Source of the DNA: Mycolicibacterium arabiense
GTDB taxonomy: Bacteria; Actinomycetota; Actinomycetes; Mycobacteriales; Mycobacteriaceae
Reading direction: 5' to 3'
DNA: 64,000 nucleotides
Assembly (NCBI RefSeq): GCF_010731815.2
Contig: NZ_AP022593.1
Coordinates: 5,146,001 to 5,210,000 of the forward strand
The notes under the pieces are model-generated. The model saw only the letters and a list, made by a program, of their open reading frames with translations. It made no database searches and was not told where the DNA came from. Shown here one piece after another: positions 43,913-53,633 of the stretch. Position numbers and translations under genes: made by a program. Position 1 is the stretch's first letter, and every line of letters starts with the position of its first letter.

Positions 43913-44710
43913 TCACTGCATGACGTCGCGGACCTTGATGTTCTCGAATCCCTCGAGCAGCAGCTCGCGTGCTGTGTCGAGGTGCTTGCGCCAGTGCGCC
44001 TCCGCGGCGGCGCCGTCGCCGGCCCGCAGCAGCGTGAGCAGACGGCGGTAGGACCGCAGGAGCTTGTCGTACTCCGCCTTGGACACCTCGCGGTGCTCCT
44101 TGATGGCGAAGGCGGTGTGCCGCACGGTGATCTCCTGCAGCATGCCCGCGATGATGGTCAGGGTGGAGTTGCCCGACATCTCGACCATGCGGAGGTGGAA
44201 GTCGCCGGTGGCCTCGGCCAATCGGCCCGACTGCCAGCCCGCCGGGATGTGCTCCGCGAGCATCGACTCGAGTTCTTCGAGCGCCTCCGGGGTGGCGTTC
44301 TCGGCGAGCAGTCGGGCCGCCATCGGCTCGATGCCCGACCGGGCGACGAGGACGTCGGCGATGGTGGCGCCGGACAGTTCGAGCAGCAGACCCGCGGGGC
44401 GGGCGACGATCTCGGGGCCCGGCACCCGTACCCGGGCGCCGGTGCGCGATCCGCGTCGCACCTCGACCAGCCGCTCGGACTCGAGGACGCGGACCGCCTC
44501 GCGCAGCGTGGGCCTGCTGACGCCGAAGTGGGTCATCAGCTCGGCCTCGTTGGGCAGGAAGTCGCCTTCCTTGAGCTGACCGTCGACGACCATGCGGCGT
44601 AGCGTCCCTGCGACGAGTTCGGCGGTCTTGGGGGAGCGCACGGGTGCACCGCTGAGCGACGCCACCGACTCCGGCCCGATCATGGGCGCGAGTGGGGTGT
44701 TGCGGGCCAA
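43913..44710 (-). CDS. GntR-family regulator, FadR (FCD) subfamily
   Basis: 265 aa. A winged-helix DNA-binding N-terminus (PNEAELMTHFGVSRPTLREAVRVLESERLVEVRRG) and an all-helical FCD effector domain. Divergent from the thiolase-ECH-ACAD operon, whose control is its likely job; acyl-CoA is the expected effector. Start TTG at 44710 is favoured by AGGAGG 4 nt upstream; ATG at 44683 is the alternative (238... residues shorter start at MIGPESVAS). The frame remains open further upstream but there is no start signal. Confidence 0.82.
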   Translation of the reverse strand: MARNTPLAPMIGPESVASLSGAPVRSPKTAELVAGTLRRMVVDGQLKEGDFLPNEAELMTHFGVSRPTLREAVRVLESERLVEVRRGSRTGARVRVPGPEIVARPAGLLLELSGATIADVLVARSGIEPMAARLLAENATPEALEELESMLAEHIPAGWQSGRLAEATGDFHLRMVEMSGNSTLTIIAGMLQEITVRHTAFAIKEHREVSKAEYDKLLRSYRRLLTLLRAGDGAAAEAHWRKHLDTARELLLEGFENIKVRDVMQ

Positions 44711-44809
44711 CGCGCCTCCTCGAATACGACCGTGGCCGGGTTGCCAGCAGGTCAACTCAGTAAAACATGTGAGCGACGACCGGGCAGCCAACGGCCGCCG
44801 CCAAGGTCT

Positions 44810-44823
44810 ACCAACCAGTAGGT
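44810..44823. promoter_or_regulatory. Operator-like ACCAACCAGTAGGT in the gntR-thiolase gap
   Basis: The core CAACC-AGTA-GGTTG is palindromic. The identical 14-mer recurs at 58857-58870 before the SDR gene of the mcr locus. Candidate binding site of the divergent GntR regulator or another acyl-CoA-responsive repressor. Confidence 0.5.
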
Positions 44824-44909
44824 TGACCTAGTAAACCTACTCCTTTACCGTCGATGAGGATCATTCTGGCGCGCCCGAGCGTCGTCACCCCACGTCGAAG
44901 GAGAATTCC

Positions 44910-46064
44910 ATGGCCGAAGCCGTCATCGTCGAGGCGGTTCGCTCGCCTGTCGGAAAGCGCAACGGCGGACTGTCCGGCGTACACCCGGGCGAACTCTCCG
45001 CGCAGGTCCTCAATGGCCTCGTCCAGCGCGCGGGCATCGACCCCGCCCTCGTCGACGACGTCATCTGGGGCTGCGTCATGCAGGCCGGCGAGCAGGCGCT
45101 CGACATCGCGCGCACCGCGGTGCTCGCAGCTGGATGGCCCGAGAGCGTGCCCGGCGTGACCGTCGACCGGCAGTGCGGATCGAGCCAGCAGTCGGTGCAC
45201 TTCGCCGCCGCAGGCGTGGTCGCAGGACACTACGACGTCGTCGTCGCCGGTGGCGTCGAGTCCATGTCGCGCACCCCGATGGGCTCGTCACTGGCCAACG
45301 GCGGCCACCCGTACCCGGAGGCCTTCCGCAGCCGCTACAGCCAGACCCCGAACCAGGGCACCGGCGCCGAGATGATCGCCGAACAGTGGGGCTTCGACCG
45401 CACCGCGCTCGACCAGTTCTCCCTCAGCTCGCACGAGAAGGCCGCGGCCGCGCAGGACGCGGGTGCGTTCGACGACCAGATCGTCGGCATCAAGGTCACC
45501 GGTGAGGACGGCGAGTCCGTCGTGCTCAAGGACGAGGGCATCCGTCGCGGCGGAACCATCGAGAAGATGGCAGGAATCAAGCCGGCCTTCAAGGAGGACG
45601 GTGTCATCCACGCGGGCAACGCCTCTCAGATCTCCGACGGCTCCGCCGCACTGCTGTTCATGTCCGCCGAGAAGGCGAAGAGCCTCGGCCTCAAGCCGCT
45701 GGCCAAGGTGCACACCGCGGTGCTGGCCGGTGCCGACCCGGTGATCATGCTGACCGCGCCGATCCCGGCAACGCAGAAGGCACTCAAGCGCTCCGGACTC
45801 TCGCTCGACGAGATCGGCGTGTTCGAGGTCAACGAGGCGTTCGCGCCGGTTCCGCTGGCCTGGCTCTCCGACATCGGCGCCGACGAGAAGCGGCTCAACC
45901 CCAACGGCGGGGCCATCGCGCTGGGTCACCCGCTCGGCGGCTCCGGCGCCCGCATCATGACCACGATGCTGTACCACATGCGCGACAACGGAATTCAGTA
46001 CGGCCTGCAGACCATGTGCGAAGGCGGCGGGCAGGCCAACGCCACCATCCTCGAGCTGCTGTGA
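44910..46064 (+). CDS. Acetyl-CoA acetyltransferase / 3-ketoacyl-CoA thiolase
   Basis: 384 aa. Thiolase fold with nucleophile C89 in DRQCGSSQQ, H340 in GHPLGGSGA and C370 in MCEGGGQAN, so fully active in appearance. It resembles steroid-type thiolases such as FadA6 in several blocks and corresponds by position to Rv1135A, which I recall as truncated in M. tuberculosis; here it is complete. GAAGGAGAATTCC gives a good ribosome-binding site. First gene of a beta-oxidation operon; TGA overlaps the ECH GTG by 4 nt. Confidence 0.9.
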   Translation: MAEAVIVEAVRSPVGKRNGGLSGVHPGELSAQVLNGLVQRAGIDPALVDDVIWGCVMQAGEQALDIARTAVLAAGWPESVPGVTVDRQCGSSQQSVHFAAAGVVAGHYDVVVAGGVESMSRTPMGSSLANGGHPYPEAFRSRYSQTPNQGTGAEMIAEQWGFDRTALDQFSLSSHEKAAAAQDAGAFDDQIVGIKVTGEDGESVVLKDEGIRRGGTIEKMAGIKPAFKEDGVIHAGNASQISDGSAALLFMSAEKAKSLGLKPLAKVHTAVLAGADPVIMLTAPIPATQKALKRSGLSLDEIGVFEVNEAFAPVPLAWLSDIGADEKRLNPNGGAIALGHPLGGSGARIMTTMLYHMRDNGIQYGLQTMCEGGGQANATILELL

Positions 46065-46864
46065 CGGCGGAGACCGAGACGGCTGCACCCGGCGCTCTCA
46101 CCGAGCGCCGGGGCAACGTCCTGCTGATCACGCTCAACCGGCCCGAGGCGCGCAATGCGATCAACGCATCGGTGAGCATCGCCGTCGGCGACGCGCTGGA
46201 CGAGGCGCAGCACGACCCCGAGGTGCGGGCCGTCGTCATCACCGGCGCCGGTCAGACCTTCTGTGCCGGTGCGGATCTCAAGGCCATCGCACGGCGGGAG
46301 AACCTGTACCACCCCGAACACGGCGAGTGGGGTTTCGCAGGCTACGTCCAGCACCTGATCGACAAGCCGACCATCGCCGCGGTCAACGGCACCGCGCTCG
46401 GCGGCGGCACCGAGCTGGCGCTCGCCAGTGACCTGGTGGTGGCCGAGGAGCGGACGACGTTCGGTCTGCCCGAGGTGAAGCGGGGTCTGATCGCCGCGGC
46501 GGGCGGAGTGTTCCGCATCGTCGACCATCTGCCCCGCAAGGTTGCGATGGAGATGATCTTCACCGGCGAGCCGATGACGTCGGCCGATGCCCTCAAGTGG
46601 GGTCTGATCAACCAGGTGGTGCCCGACGGCACCGTGGTCGACGCCGCTCTGGCGCTGGCCGAGCGGATCACCGTCAACGCACCGCTGGCGGTGTGGGCGA
46701 GCAAGCGCGTAGCCCTTGGCGTCGACGAGGGCGCCATCACCGGCGAGCAGGCGGGCTGGACCAGGACGATGCGCGAAATGGGCGCCGTCCTGCGCTCGGC
46801 GGACGCCAAGGAAGGGCCGATGGCCTTCGCCGAAAAGCGCCCACCGGTCTGGCAAGCGAAGTAG
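46061..46864 (+). CDS. Enoyl-CoA hydratase (crotonase family)
   Basis: 267 aa. Crotonase motifs: FCAGADLKAIAR (CoA-binding loop), NGTALGGGTELALASDLVVA (oxyanion hole), and E in LPEVKRGLIAAAGG, a catalytic glutamate position; the second Glu region is FGLPEVKRGL. Positional homolog of Rv1136. GTG start overlapping the thiolase stop by 4 nt shows coupling. Acts between the dehydrogenase and thiolase steps. Confidence 0.88.
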   Translation: MTAETETAAPGALTERRGNVLLITLNRPEARNAINASVSIAVGDALDEAQHDPEVRAVVITGAGQTFCAGADLKAIARRENLYHPEHGEWGFAGYVQHLIDKPTIAAVNGTALGGGTELALASDLVVAEERTTFGLPEVKRGLIAAAGGVFRIVDHLPRKVAMEMIFTGEPMTSADALKWGLINQVVPDGTVVDAALALAERITVNAPLAVWASKRVALGVDEGAITGEQAGWTRTMREMGAVLRSADAKEGPMAFAEKRPPVWQAK

Positions 46865-46877
46865 GAAGGGCACACCC

Positions 46878-48020
<1,143 letters not shown>

Positions 48021-48041
48021 TACGGCCTCTGGTACGGCCCC

Positions 48042-48091
48042 CACGAACGAGAACGGCCCGGGACAACGTGGTCCCGGGCCGTTCTTTCGTG
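48042..48091. terminator. Bidirectional terminator
   Basis: 15-bp perfect stem AGAACGGCCCGGGAC (48050-48064) with 48071-48085, 6-nt loop, extended by CACGAA/TTCGTG outer arms. It lies between the convergent acyl-CoA dehydrogenase and fasciclin genes. Confidence 0.8.
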
Positions 48092-48096
48092 GTGTG

Positions 48097-48822
48097 TCAG
48101 CCGACGGCGGGCGCCACGCTGGAGGTCGTGGTGGCCGACGACGTCGGGGTGAGCGGCTTGCCGGTGTTGTCGAAGGACGTCTTCGGCGTCAGCGGCGCGG
48201 GCGGCGCGGCCGGATCGAGCACCGTGTCGATGATGTAGATCCGTGCGTTGGCTGCCTGGATGCCGCCGCAGATCACCTTGGCGGTGTCGTTGACCTTGAT
48301 GTCGCCGTCCTTGCCGGTGACCAGCACCTCTTCACCCTGCTGGGTGGGCCGCTGGCCCGCCACGTCGCCGGGGTTCAGCAGGCCGAGGAAGACGTGGTAG
48401 TAGTCCAGCTTGCTCAGCGCGGCCGGATCGGTCCGCAGCGCCTCGAGCTGCGCCGGATCGAGCTTGGCGAAGGCGTCGTTGGTCGGGGCGAAGACGACGT
48501 AGGGGCCGTTCTCCAGCACCGGGACGATGTTCACCTCGGGGTTCAGTCCGCCCGAGATGGCCGACGAGAACGTGCTCAGCGACGGGATGCCCGCGATGAC
48601 CTGGCCGACGGGCTTGGTCGCCAGGTTGGCGAGGCTGGTGCCCGCGGTGGACAGCTCGCTGCGCACCGGGTCGCAGTTGCCCTGCGGATCGGCGGGCGGC
48701 TTGACGGTGGTGGTCTCGGTGGGCGTCGGCTCGGCCTGAGCGGTGATCGCCATCGGCAGCGACACTGCGAGAGCGGCGATCGCCGCCGTCATTCCCAGGG
48801 CCTTGCTGGTTTGAGTCTTCAC
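48097..48822 (-). CDS. Fasciclin-domain secreted protein (MPT70-like)
   Basis: 241 aa. Signal peptide (cleavage near AQA, about residue 28), a Thr/Pro-rich linker, one FAS1 domain (LATKPVGQVIAGIPSLSTFSSAI, VVFAPTNDAFAKLDP, YYHVFLG, VICGGIQAANARIYIIDTVL) and a Thr/Ser-rich tail. FAS1 proteins of this type (MPT70/MPB83) are cell-surface or exported. GTG at 48822 has GAGGAG upstream and gives a normal signal peptide; the longer frame does not. Preceded by a 135-nt gap with its promoter. Confidence 0.85.
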   Translation of the reverse strand: MKTQTSKALGMTAAIAALAVSLPMAITAQAEPTPTETTTVKPPADPQGNCDPVRSELSTAGTSLANLATKPVGQVIAGIPSLSTFSSAISGGLNPEVNIVPVLENGPYVVFAPTNDAFAKLDPAQLEALRTDPAALSKLDYYHVFLGLLNPGDVAGQRPTQQGEEVLVTGKDGDIKVNDTAKVICGGIQAANARIYIIDTVLDPAAPPAPLTPKTSFDNTGKPLTPTSSATTTSSVAPAVG

Positions 48823-48957
48823 GTTCGGCTCCTCAGCTCGTGCGACGTGTCGGTCGTTGAATGGGGCGAAGAAACTGCATCCCCCGACGCATCGCCCCAC
48901 GAATGGTATGTGGACGGTCACGCCATCCGCCAAATCGGAGTGACCTGGGCCACGAGG

Positions 48958-50250
48958 TCACACCGGGGTGCGCGACGCCGGTGCGCGCACGCCCAGGCAC
49001 AGCAGCACGGCGACGGCACACAGTCCGGCGGCCAGATAGAAGGCGAGGTCGTAGTCGCCCTGGAGGTCCCGCAGCCAGCCCGCGCCCGCGGCGGCGACGG
49101 CGGCGCCGATCTGGTGGGAGGCGAACACCCAGCCGAAGACCACGGGGGTGCGCGCACCGAAGTAGGTGCGGCACAGGGCGATCGTCGGTGGCACGGTGGC
49201 CACCCAGTCCAGCCCGTAGAAGATGATGAAGACCCAGGTGCCCGGGTTGGCGTGCGGTGAGAGCAGGGCGGGCAGGCACAGCAGCGAGAGGCCGCGGCCC
49301 GCGTAGTAGACGACGAGCAGCAGTCGGGGGTCGACGCGGTCGGTCAGCCAGCCGGAGAACACGGTGCCCGCGACGTCGAGGATCCCGACGGTCGCCAATA
49401 GTCCCGCCGCGACGGTGGTCGGCATGCCGTGGTCGTTGGCCGCGGGGATGAAGTGGGTGCCGATCAGCCCGTTGGTGGTCATGCCGCAGATCGCGAAGCT
49501 CGACGCCAGCAGCCAGAAGGCGGGAACGCGGGCGCCGATGCGCAGACCGTCGAAGGCCGCGCGGAAGCTGCCCGTGGGAACGACGGCAGGCGGGGAGGCC
49601 TCGGTGGCGCCGTAGGCCGTGAGGCCGCGGTCGGAGGGATGGTTGCGCATGAACACCAGGACCAGGGGGACGACCGCCAGCGCCGCGGCGGCCACAATCA
49701 ACGACGCCCAGCGCCAGCCGTGTCGGGTGGTCACCTCGGCGACGACCGGCAGGAACACCAGCTGTCCCGTCGCGCCTGCCGCGGTGAGCACGCCCGTCAC
49801 CAGCCCGCGCCGTTCCTCGAACCACCGCGTGGCGATGGTCGCCACGAAACCCATCGAGATCGACCCCGTGCCCATGCCGACCAGCACGCCCCAGAACAGC
49901 ACCAGCTGCCAGCTCGCCGTCATCGTCACCGACAGCGCCGATCCGGCCGTGATGAGCAGCAGCGCCGCGCACAGCACGGGCCGGACGCCGAAGCGGTCCA
50001 TCAGCGCCGCCGCGAAGGGCGCGGTGAGCCCGAACAACGTCATGTTGACCGACATCGCCAGGCCGACGGTGCCGTGCGACCACCCGAATTCGTCGTGCAG
50101 CGGCATCATCATCACGCCGGGCACCGAGCGGAAGCCCGCCGCGCCGAGGATCGCGACGAAGCCGACCGCCGCCACCACCCACGCCCAGTGCACGCGCGGA
50201 CCCGGCCGCCGCGTCTCCGCCTCGAGGTCGGCCGTCTCAGGACCAGTCAT
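48958..50250 (-). CDS. MFS transporter
   Basis: 430 aa, 12 membrane helices. MFS landmark: ALMDRFGVRPVLCAALLL between helices 2 and 3. The family branch resembles monocarboxylate/oxalate-type or drug-type MFS proteins (FRSVPGVMMMPLHDEFGWSHGTVGLAMSV). Substrate unknown. Start ATG at 50250 chosen; upstream in-frame codons overlap the divergent promoter area. Divergent from a GlxA-type regulator, which probably controls it. Confidence 0.8.
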   Translation of the reverse strand: MTGPETADLEAETRRPGPRVHWAWVVAAVGFVAILGAAGFRSVPGVMMMPLHDEFGWSHGTVGLAMSVNMTLFGLTAPFAAALMDRFGVRPVLCAALLLITAGSALSVTMTASWQLVLFWGVLVGMGTGSISMGFVATIATRWFEERRGLVTGVLTAAGATGQLVFLPVVAEVTTRHGWRWASLIVAAAALAVVPLVLVFMRNHPSDRGLTAYGATEASPPAVVPTGSFRAAFDGLRIGARVPAFWLLASSFAICGMTTNGLIGTHFIPAANDHGMPTTVAAGLLATVGILDVAGTVFSGWLTDRVDPRLLLVVYYAGRGLSLLCLPALLSPHANPGTWVFIIFYGLDWVATVPPTIALCRTYFGARTPVVFGWVFASHQIGAAVAAAGAGWLRDLQGDYDLAFYLAAGLCAVAVLLCLGVRAPASRTPV

Positions 50251-50292
50251 AGCCACCCGAACACTCTGATCGGTGATCGAGTCACCCGCTAG

Positions 50293-50338
50293 TGGCATGA
50301 ATGCCAGCAGTCGTCAAGAACGTGCCAAGATGGTGGCA
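50293..50338. promoter_or_regulatory. TGGCA/TGCCA half-sites in the MFS-glxA gap
   Basis: Palindrome TGGCATGAATGCCA (50293-50306) and inverted pair TGCCA-N6-TGGCA (50323-50338), the second reaching the regulator's ATG. Candidate autoregulatory operator. Confidence 0.5.
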
Positions 50339-51297
50339 TGCCGCATCGCGTCGTGGTCCTCCTGCTCGCGCCGGTCGTCGGTTTCGACGCCGCGATCGCG
50401 CCGATGCTGTTCGGGTCCGCCGAGGACGACGCGGGCGAAGGCCTCTACGACGTCATCACCTGTGGGCTGGACCGTCAGCCGGTGCCCGGCACGTCGGGCT
50501 TCGACGTCGTCCCGGCGGCAGGCCCGGAAGCGCTCGCGACCGCCGACACCGTGGTGATACCGGGCACGCGCTACCCCGAGGCGCGCACCCAGGGCGTGCT
50601 CCCGGACCGGCTGCGGGAGGCGCTGGCCTCGGTGCGGCCCGGGACCCGGATGGTGTCGATCTGCACGGGGGCGTTCGTGCTGGCCGCCGCAGGCCTGCTC
50701 GACGGTCGGCGCGCGACCACCCACTGGAAGTTCGCCGCCGATCTGCAACGCATGCACCCGCTCGTCGACGTCGACGAGAACGTTTTGTTCGTCGACGAGG
50801 GTGACGTGCTGACGTCCGCCGGTCTGGCCGCGGGAATCGACCTGTGCCTGCACCTGATTCGCGCCGATCACGGCGTGCAGGTGGCCAACCGCGTGGCGCG
50901 GCACTGCGTGGTGCCGCCGTGGCGCGAGGGCGGTCAGGCGCAGTTCATCGACCATCAGATCCCGGTGGCCGACGATGCGTCGACGGCTGCCATCCGACAG
51001 TGGGCGCTGCGGCACCTCGACGGCGAACTGACCGTGGAGCTGCTCGCCCGGCGCGCACACATGAGCCCACGCACGTTCAACCGGCGCTTCCGGGAGGAGA
51101 CCGGCCAGGCTCCCGGCGTGTGGATCCGCCAGCGCCGCCTCGACCTGGCCCGCGAACTCCTCGAGACGCGCGACCTCGGAATCGACGAGGTGGCACGGCT
51201 GTCGGGGCTGGGGACCGCGGGCAACCTGCGCCACCATCTCCGGCGCGGCGTGGGCATGTCGCCGGCGAGGTACCGCAGGGTCTACCAGGGCGCGTGA
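50338..51297 (+). CDS. GlxA-type transcriptional regulator (DJ-1/PfpI + AraC HTH)
   Basis: 319 aa. The N-terminal class I glutamine-amidotransferase-like domain has the nucleophile-elbow type SICTGAFVLAAAG, followed by a C-terminal AraC double HTH (LARRAHMSPRTFNRRFREETGQAPGVWIRQRRLDLARELL and DEVARLSGLGTAGNLRHHLRRGVGMSPARYRRV). Members sense small metabolites and activate neighbouring genes. Divergent from the MFS exporter; the gap contains TGGCA half-sites. Confidence 0.85.
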   Translation: MPHRVVVLLLAPVVGFDAAIAPMLFGSAEDDAGEGLYDVITCGLDRQPVPGTSGFDVVPAAGPEALATADTVVIPGTRYPEARTQGVLPDRLREALASVRPGTRMVSICTGAFVLAAAGLLDGRRATTHWKFAADLQRMHPLVDVDENVLFVDEGDVLTSAGLAAGIDLCLHLIRADHGVQVANRVARHCVVPPWREGGQAQFIDHQIPVADDASTAAIRQWALRHLDGELTVELLARRAHMSPRTFNRRFREETGQAPGVWIRQRRLDLARELLETRDLGIDEVARLSGLGTAGNLRHHLRRGVGMSPARYRRVYQGA

Positions 51298-51331
51298 CCG
51301 GCGCCACGCCGGCGGTGCCTACGATCGCGGC

Positions 51332-51856
51332 ATGCCAGAGCCTCTGATCCTGACCGTCAACGGCCACTCGCCCCAGCTGCACGCCGACGCGTGGGTGGCG
51401 CCGAACGCCGCCCTCGTCGGACGAATCTCGTTGGGGGCCAAGGCCAGCATCTGGTACGGCGCCACGCTGCGCGCGGAGATCGAGCCGATCGAGATCGGGG
51501 ACGGCTCCAACGTCCAGGACAACGTGACCATCCACGTCGACCCCGGCTTCCCCGCGACGATCGGCGCGGACGTCAGCGTCGGCCACAACGCCGTGCTGCA
51601 CGGGTGCACCATCGAGGACGGCTGCCTGATCGGCATGGGCGCAGTGGTGCTCAACGGCGCGCGCATCGGCCGCGGCTCGCTGGTCGCGGCGGGTGCGGTC
51701 GTGGCCCAGGGCGTCGAGATCCCGCCCGGCTCGCTGGTCGCGGGCGTTCCCGGCAAGGTCCGCCGCGAACTCGGTGAGGACGAGGTCACCAACAATCGCA
51801 ACAACGCGCTGCTCTACACGCACCTGATCGACATGCACCGGGGCGCGGGCGGCTAG
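51332..51856 (+). CDS. Gamma-carbonic anhydrase-like hexapeptide-repeat protein
   Basis: 174 aa left-handed beta-helix. Zinc ligands of the gamma-CA family are present: H68 (NVTIHVD), H85 and H90 (SVGHNAVLHGC). Such proteins are CO2 hydratases or CoA-linked acyl-binding homologs; the CA catalytic Glu loop is not obvious. Starts 34 nt after the GlxA-type gene. Its TAG shares a CTAG with the convergent aldo/keto reductase gene. Confidence 0.85.
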   Translation: MPEPLILTVNGHSPQLHADAWVAPNAALVGRISLGAKASIWYGATLRAEIEPIEIGDGSNVQDNVTIHVDPGFPATIGADVSVGHNAVLHGCTIEDGCLIGMGAVVLNGARIGRGSLVAAGAVVAQGVEIPPGSLVAGVPGKVRRELGEDEVTNNRNNALLYTHLIDMHRGAGG

Positions 51857-52884
51857 CCCGCAGGCGGCGGATTGAGCCGCGCGAAGCCCTCCTGCCGGTA
51901 ATACGGGAAGTACGGGTAGGGCGCCTCGGTCCGGCTCACCGCGTGCAGCCGATCCAACTGGTCGCCGGTCAACCGCCAGCCGACCGCGCCCAGGTTCTCG
52001 GCCAGCTGCCGCTCGTCGCGTGCGCCGACGATCACCGACGCCACCGTCGGTCGGGTCAGCAGCCAGTTCAAGGCGATCTGCGGCACGGATTTGCCCGTCT
52101 CCGAAGCGATCTCGTCGAGCACGTCAACGATCGCGAACAGCCGCTCGTCGTCGATCGGCGGACCGGCGTCCGCGGTGGCGTGCAGGCGGCTGCGCTCGGG
52201 TAGCGGCGTGCCGCGACGGATCTTCCCGGTCAGCCGCCCCCAGCCCAGCGGGCTCCACGCGATCGCGCCGACGCCCTCGGCCGCGGCCAGCGGCATGAGT
52301 TCCCACTCGTAGTCCCGCCCGGCCAGCGAGTAGTAGACCTGATGCGCGACGTAGCGGGGGCGATGGGTGGCGTCGGCGAGCGCGAGGGACTTCATCAGCT
52401 GCCAGCCGGAGAAGTTCGACGCCCCGACGTAGCGGATCTTGCCCGCAGTGACGAGGACGTCGAGTGTCTGCAGCACTTCGTCGATGGGGGTGCGGGCGTC
52501 GTAGCCGTGCAGTTGGAACAGGTCGATCCGATCGGTCTGCAACCGGCGCAGCGCGTCGTCGACGGAGCGCAAGAGCCTGGTGCGCGAGGTTCCCCAGTCA
52601 TCGGGTCCCATCGGCAGCCCGGCCTTGGTCGAGACGACCACCTCGTCGCGCCTGCCCCGCAGGGCAGCGCCCAGAACCTCCTCGGAGGCGCCCGCGGAGT
52701 ACACGTCGGCGGTGTCGAACAGGGTGACGCCGGCCTCGAGGCACGCCTCGACGATCCGGCGGGCGGCTTCGACGTCGGTGTCACCCCAGGCGCCGAAGAA
52801 GTCGCCGACGCCGCCGAAGGTTGCGGCGCCGAAACCCAGTTCCGACACCACGAGCCCGGAGTCGCCCACTCGTCGTTGGTCCAC
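51853..52884 (-). CDS. Aldo/keto reductase
   Basis: 343 aa TIM barrel using NADPH. D/Y of FDTADVYSAGASEE, catalytic K in VVSTKAG and H in FQLHGYD form the AKR tetrad; VIVGARDERQLAENL binds cofactor. The GTG at 52884 is preceded by AAGGAG at 5 nt spacing and gives MDQRRVG...; GTG at 52888-52890 would overlap that site. Divergent from a TetR gene, and probably regulated by it through the GTTAAC repeats. Confidence 0.86.
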   Translation of the reverse strand: MDQRRVGDSGLVVSELGFGAATFGGVGDFFGAWGDTDVEAARRIVEACLEAGVTLFDTADVYSAGASEEVLGAALRGRRDEVVVSTKAGLPMGPDDWGTSRTRLLRSVDDALRRLQTDRIDLFQLHGYDARTPIDEVLQTLDVLVTAGKIRYVGASNFSGWQLMKSLALADATHRPRYVAHQVYYSLAGRDYEWELMPLAAAEGVGAIAWSPLGWGRLTGKIRRGTPLPERSRLHATADAGPPIDDERLFAIVDVLDEIASETGKSVPQIALNWLLTRPTVASVIVGARDERQLAENLGAVGWRLTGDQLDRLHAVSRTEAPYPYFPYYRQEGFARLNPPPAG

Positions 52885-52906
52885 GTTCACTCCTTATAGA
52901 GAATTG

Positions 52907-52966
52907 ATTCCCGTTAACGGTCATGGGGTGCAACTCCGGCGCAATGGGAATCCATTCCCGTTAACG
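52907..52966. promoter_or_regulatory. Repeated ATTCCCGTTAACG operator in the AKR-tetR gap
   Basis: ATTCCCGTTAACG occurs at 52907-52919 and 52954-52966 in the same orientation, each with the palindrome GTTAAC; GGGAATCCATTCCC (52946-52959) is a further palindrome. Spacing and position suit binding of the divergent TetR. Confidence 0.6.
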
Positions 52967-52974
52967 TGGAACCC

Positions 52975-53628
52975 GTGACGACCACGCCCGCCCGTCGGCC
53001 CGGCGGCCGCACCGCCGCCGTCCGCACGGCCGTGCTCGACGCGGTGGCCGACCTGCTGGTCGAGTCCGGCCTCGCCGGTGTCGAACTCACCGCCGTCGCC
53101 GATCGCGCCGGGGTCGGCAAGAGCACCGTCTACCGGCGGTGGGGGACCATCGGCGCCCTGGTGGCCGACCTCCTGCACGACATGGCCGAGACCTCGGTCC
53201 CGCGGGCGGACACCGGCTCGCTCCGAAGCGACCTACGCGCCAACGCCGACCTGGTCCGTCGCACGCTCTCCGACCCGCGCAGCGGCGGACTGTTCTCGTC
53301 GATCATCGCCGCAGCCACCTTCGACGCGGACACCGCCGACGCGCTGGCGATGTTCTACGGTCGCCGCATCGCGCAGTGGGCCGCCTGCGTCGACGACGGC
53401 GTCGAACGGGGTGAGGCTCCCGCGGGCACCGATGGCGCCGCGGTCATCCGCGCCGTTTCCGCCCCGCTGTACTACCAGTGGCTGATCCTGCGGACGCCGC
53501 TGACCAGGCGCGACGCCGTACGCGCCGCCGACGCGGCGCTCGCCGCCGTCGACGCCGGGGTGTTCACGGTGCGAAGCCGACCACACCACGGTTCCCCGCG
53601 AGCCGGCCCGGGTACATCGGTATCGTGA
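52975..53628 (+). CDS. TetR-family regulator
   Basis: 217 aa. N-terminal HTH: AVLDAVADLLVESGLAGVELTAVADRAGVGKSTVYRRWGTIGALVADL, typical TetR. The C-terminal ligand domain is not characterised. GTG at 52975 (MTTTPARR) was chosen over 52966 since the latter lies in the second operator. It most likely represses itself and the divergent aldo/keto reductase gene. The NmrA-like gene follows closely; its promoter lies in this gene's 3' end. Confidence 0.83.
   Translation: MTTTPARRPGGRTAAVRTAVLDAVADLLVESGLAGVELTAVADRAGVGKSTVYRRWGTIGALVADLLHDMAETSVPRADTGSLRSDLRANADLVRRTLSDPRSGGLFSSIIAAATFDADTADALAMFYGRRIAQWAACVDDGVERGEAPAGTDGAAVIRAVSAPLYYQWLILRTPLTRRDAVRAADAALAAVDAGVFTVRSRPHHGSPRAGPGTSVS
53621..53626 (+). 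promoter_or_regulatory. -10 box TATCGT, probable leaderless promoter
   Basis: TATCGT ends 7 nt before the ATG at 53634, overlapping the last codons of the tetR gene. Confidence 0.45.
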
Positions 53629-53633
53629 AACCC

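Noticed and set aside
43890..43930. Three GACGTC strings at the DUF3556/gntR convergence
   Set aside because: Very short, lies at a 3' junction and partly in coding sequence; GACGTC is expected often at this GC content.
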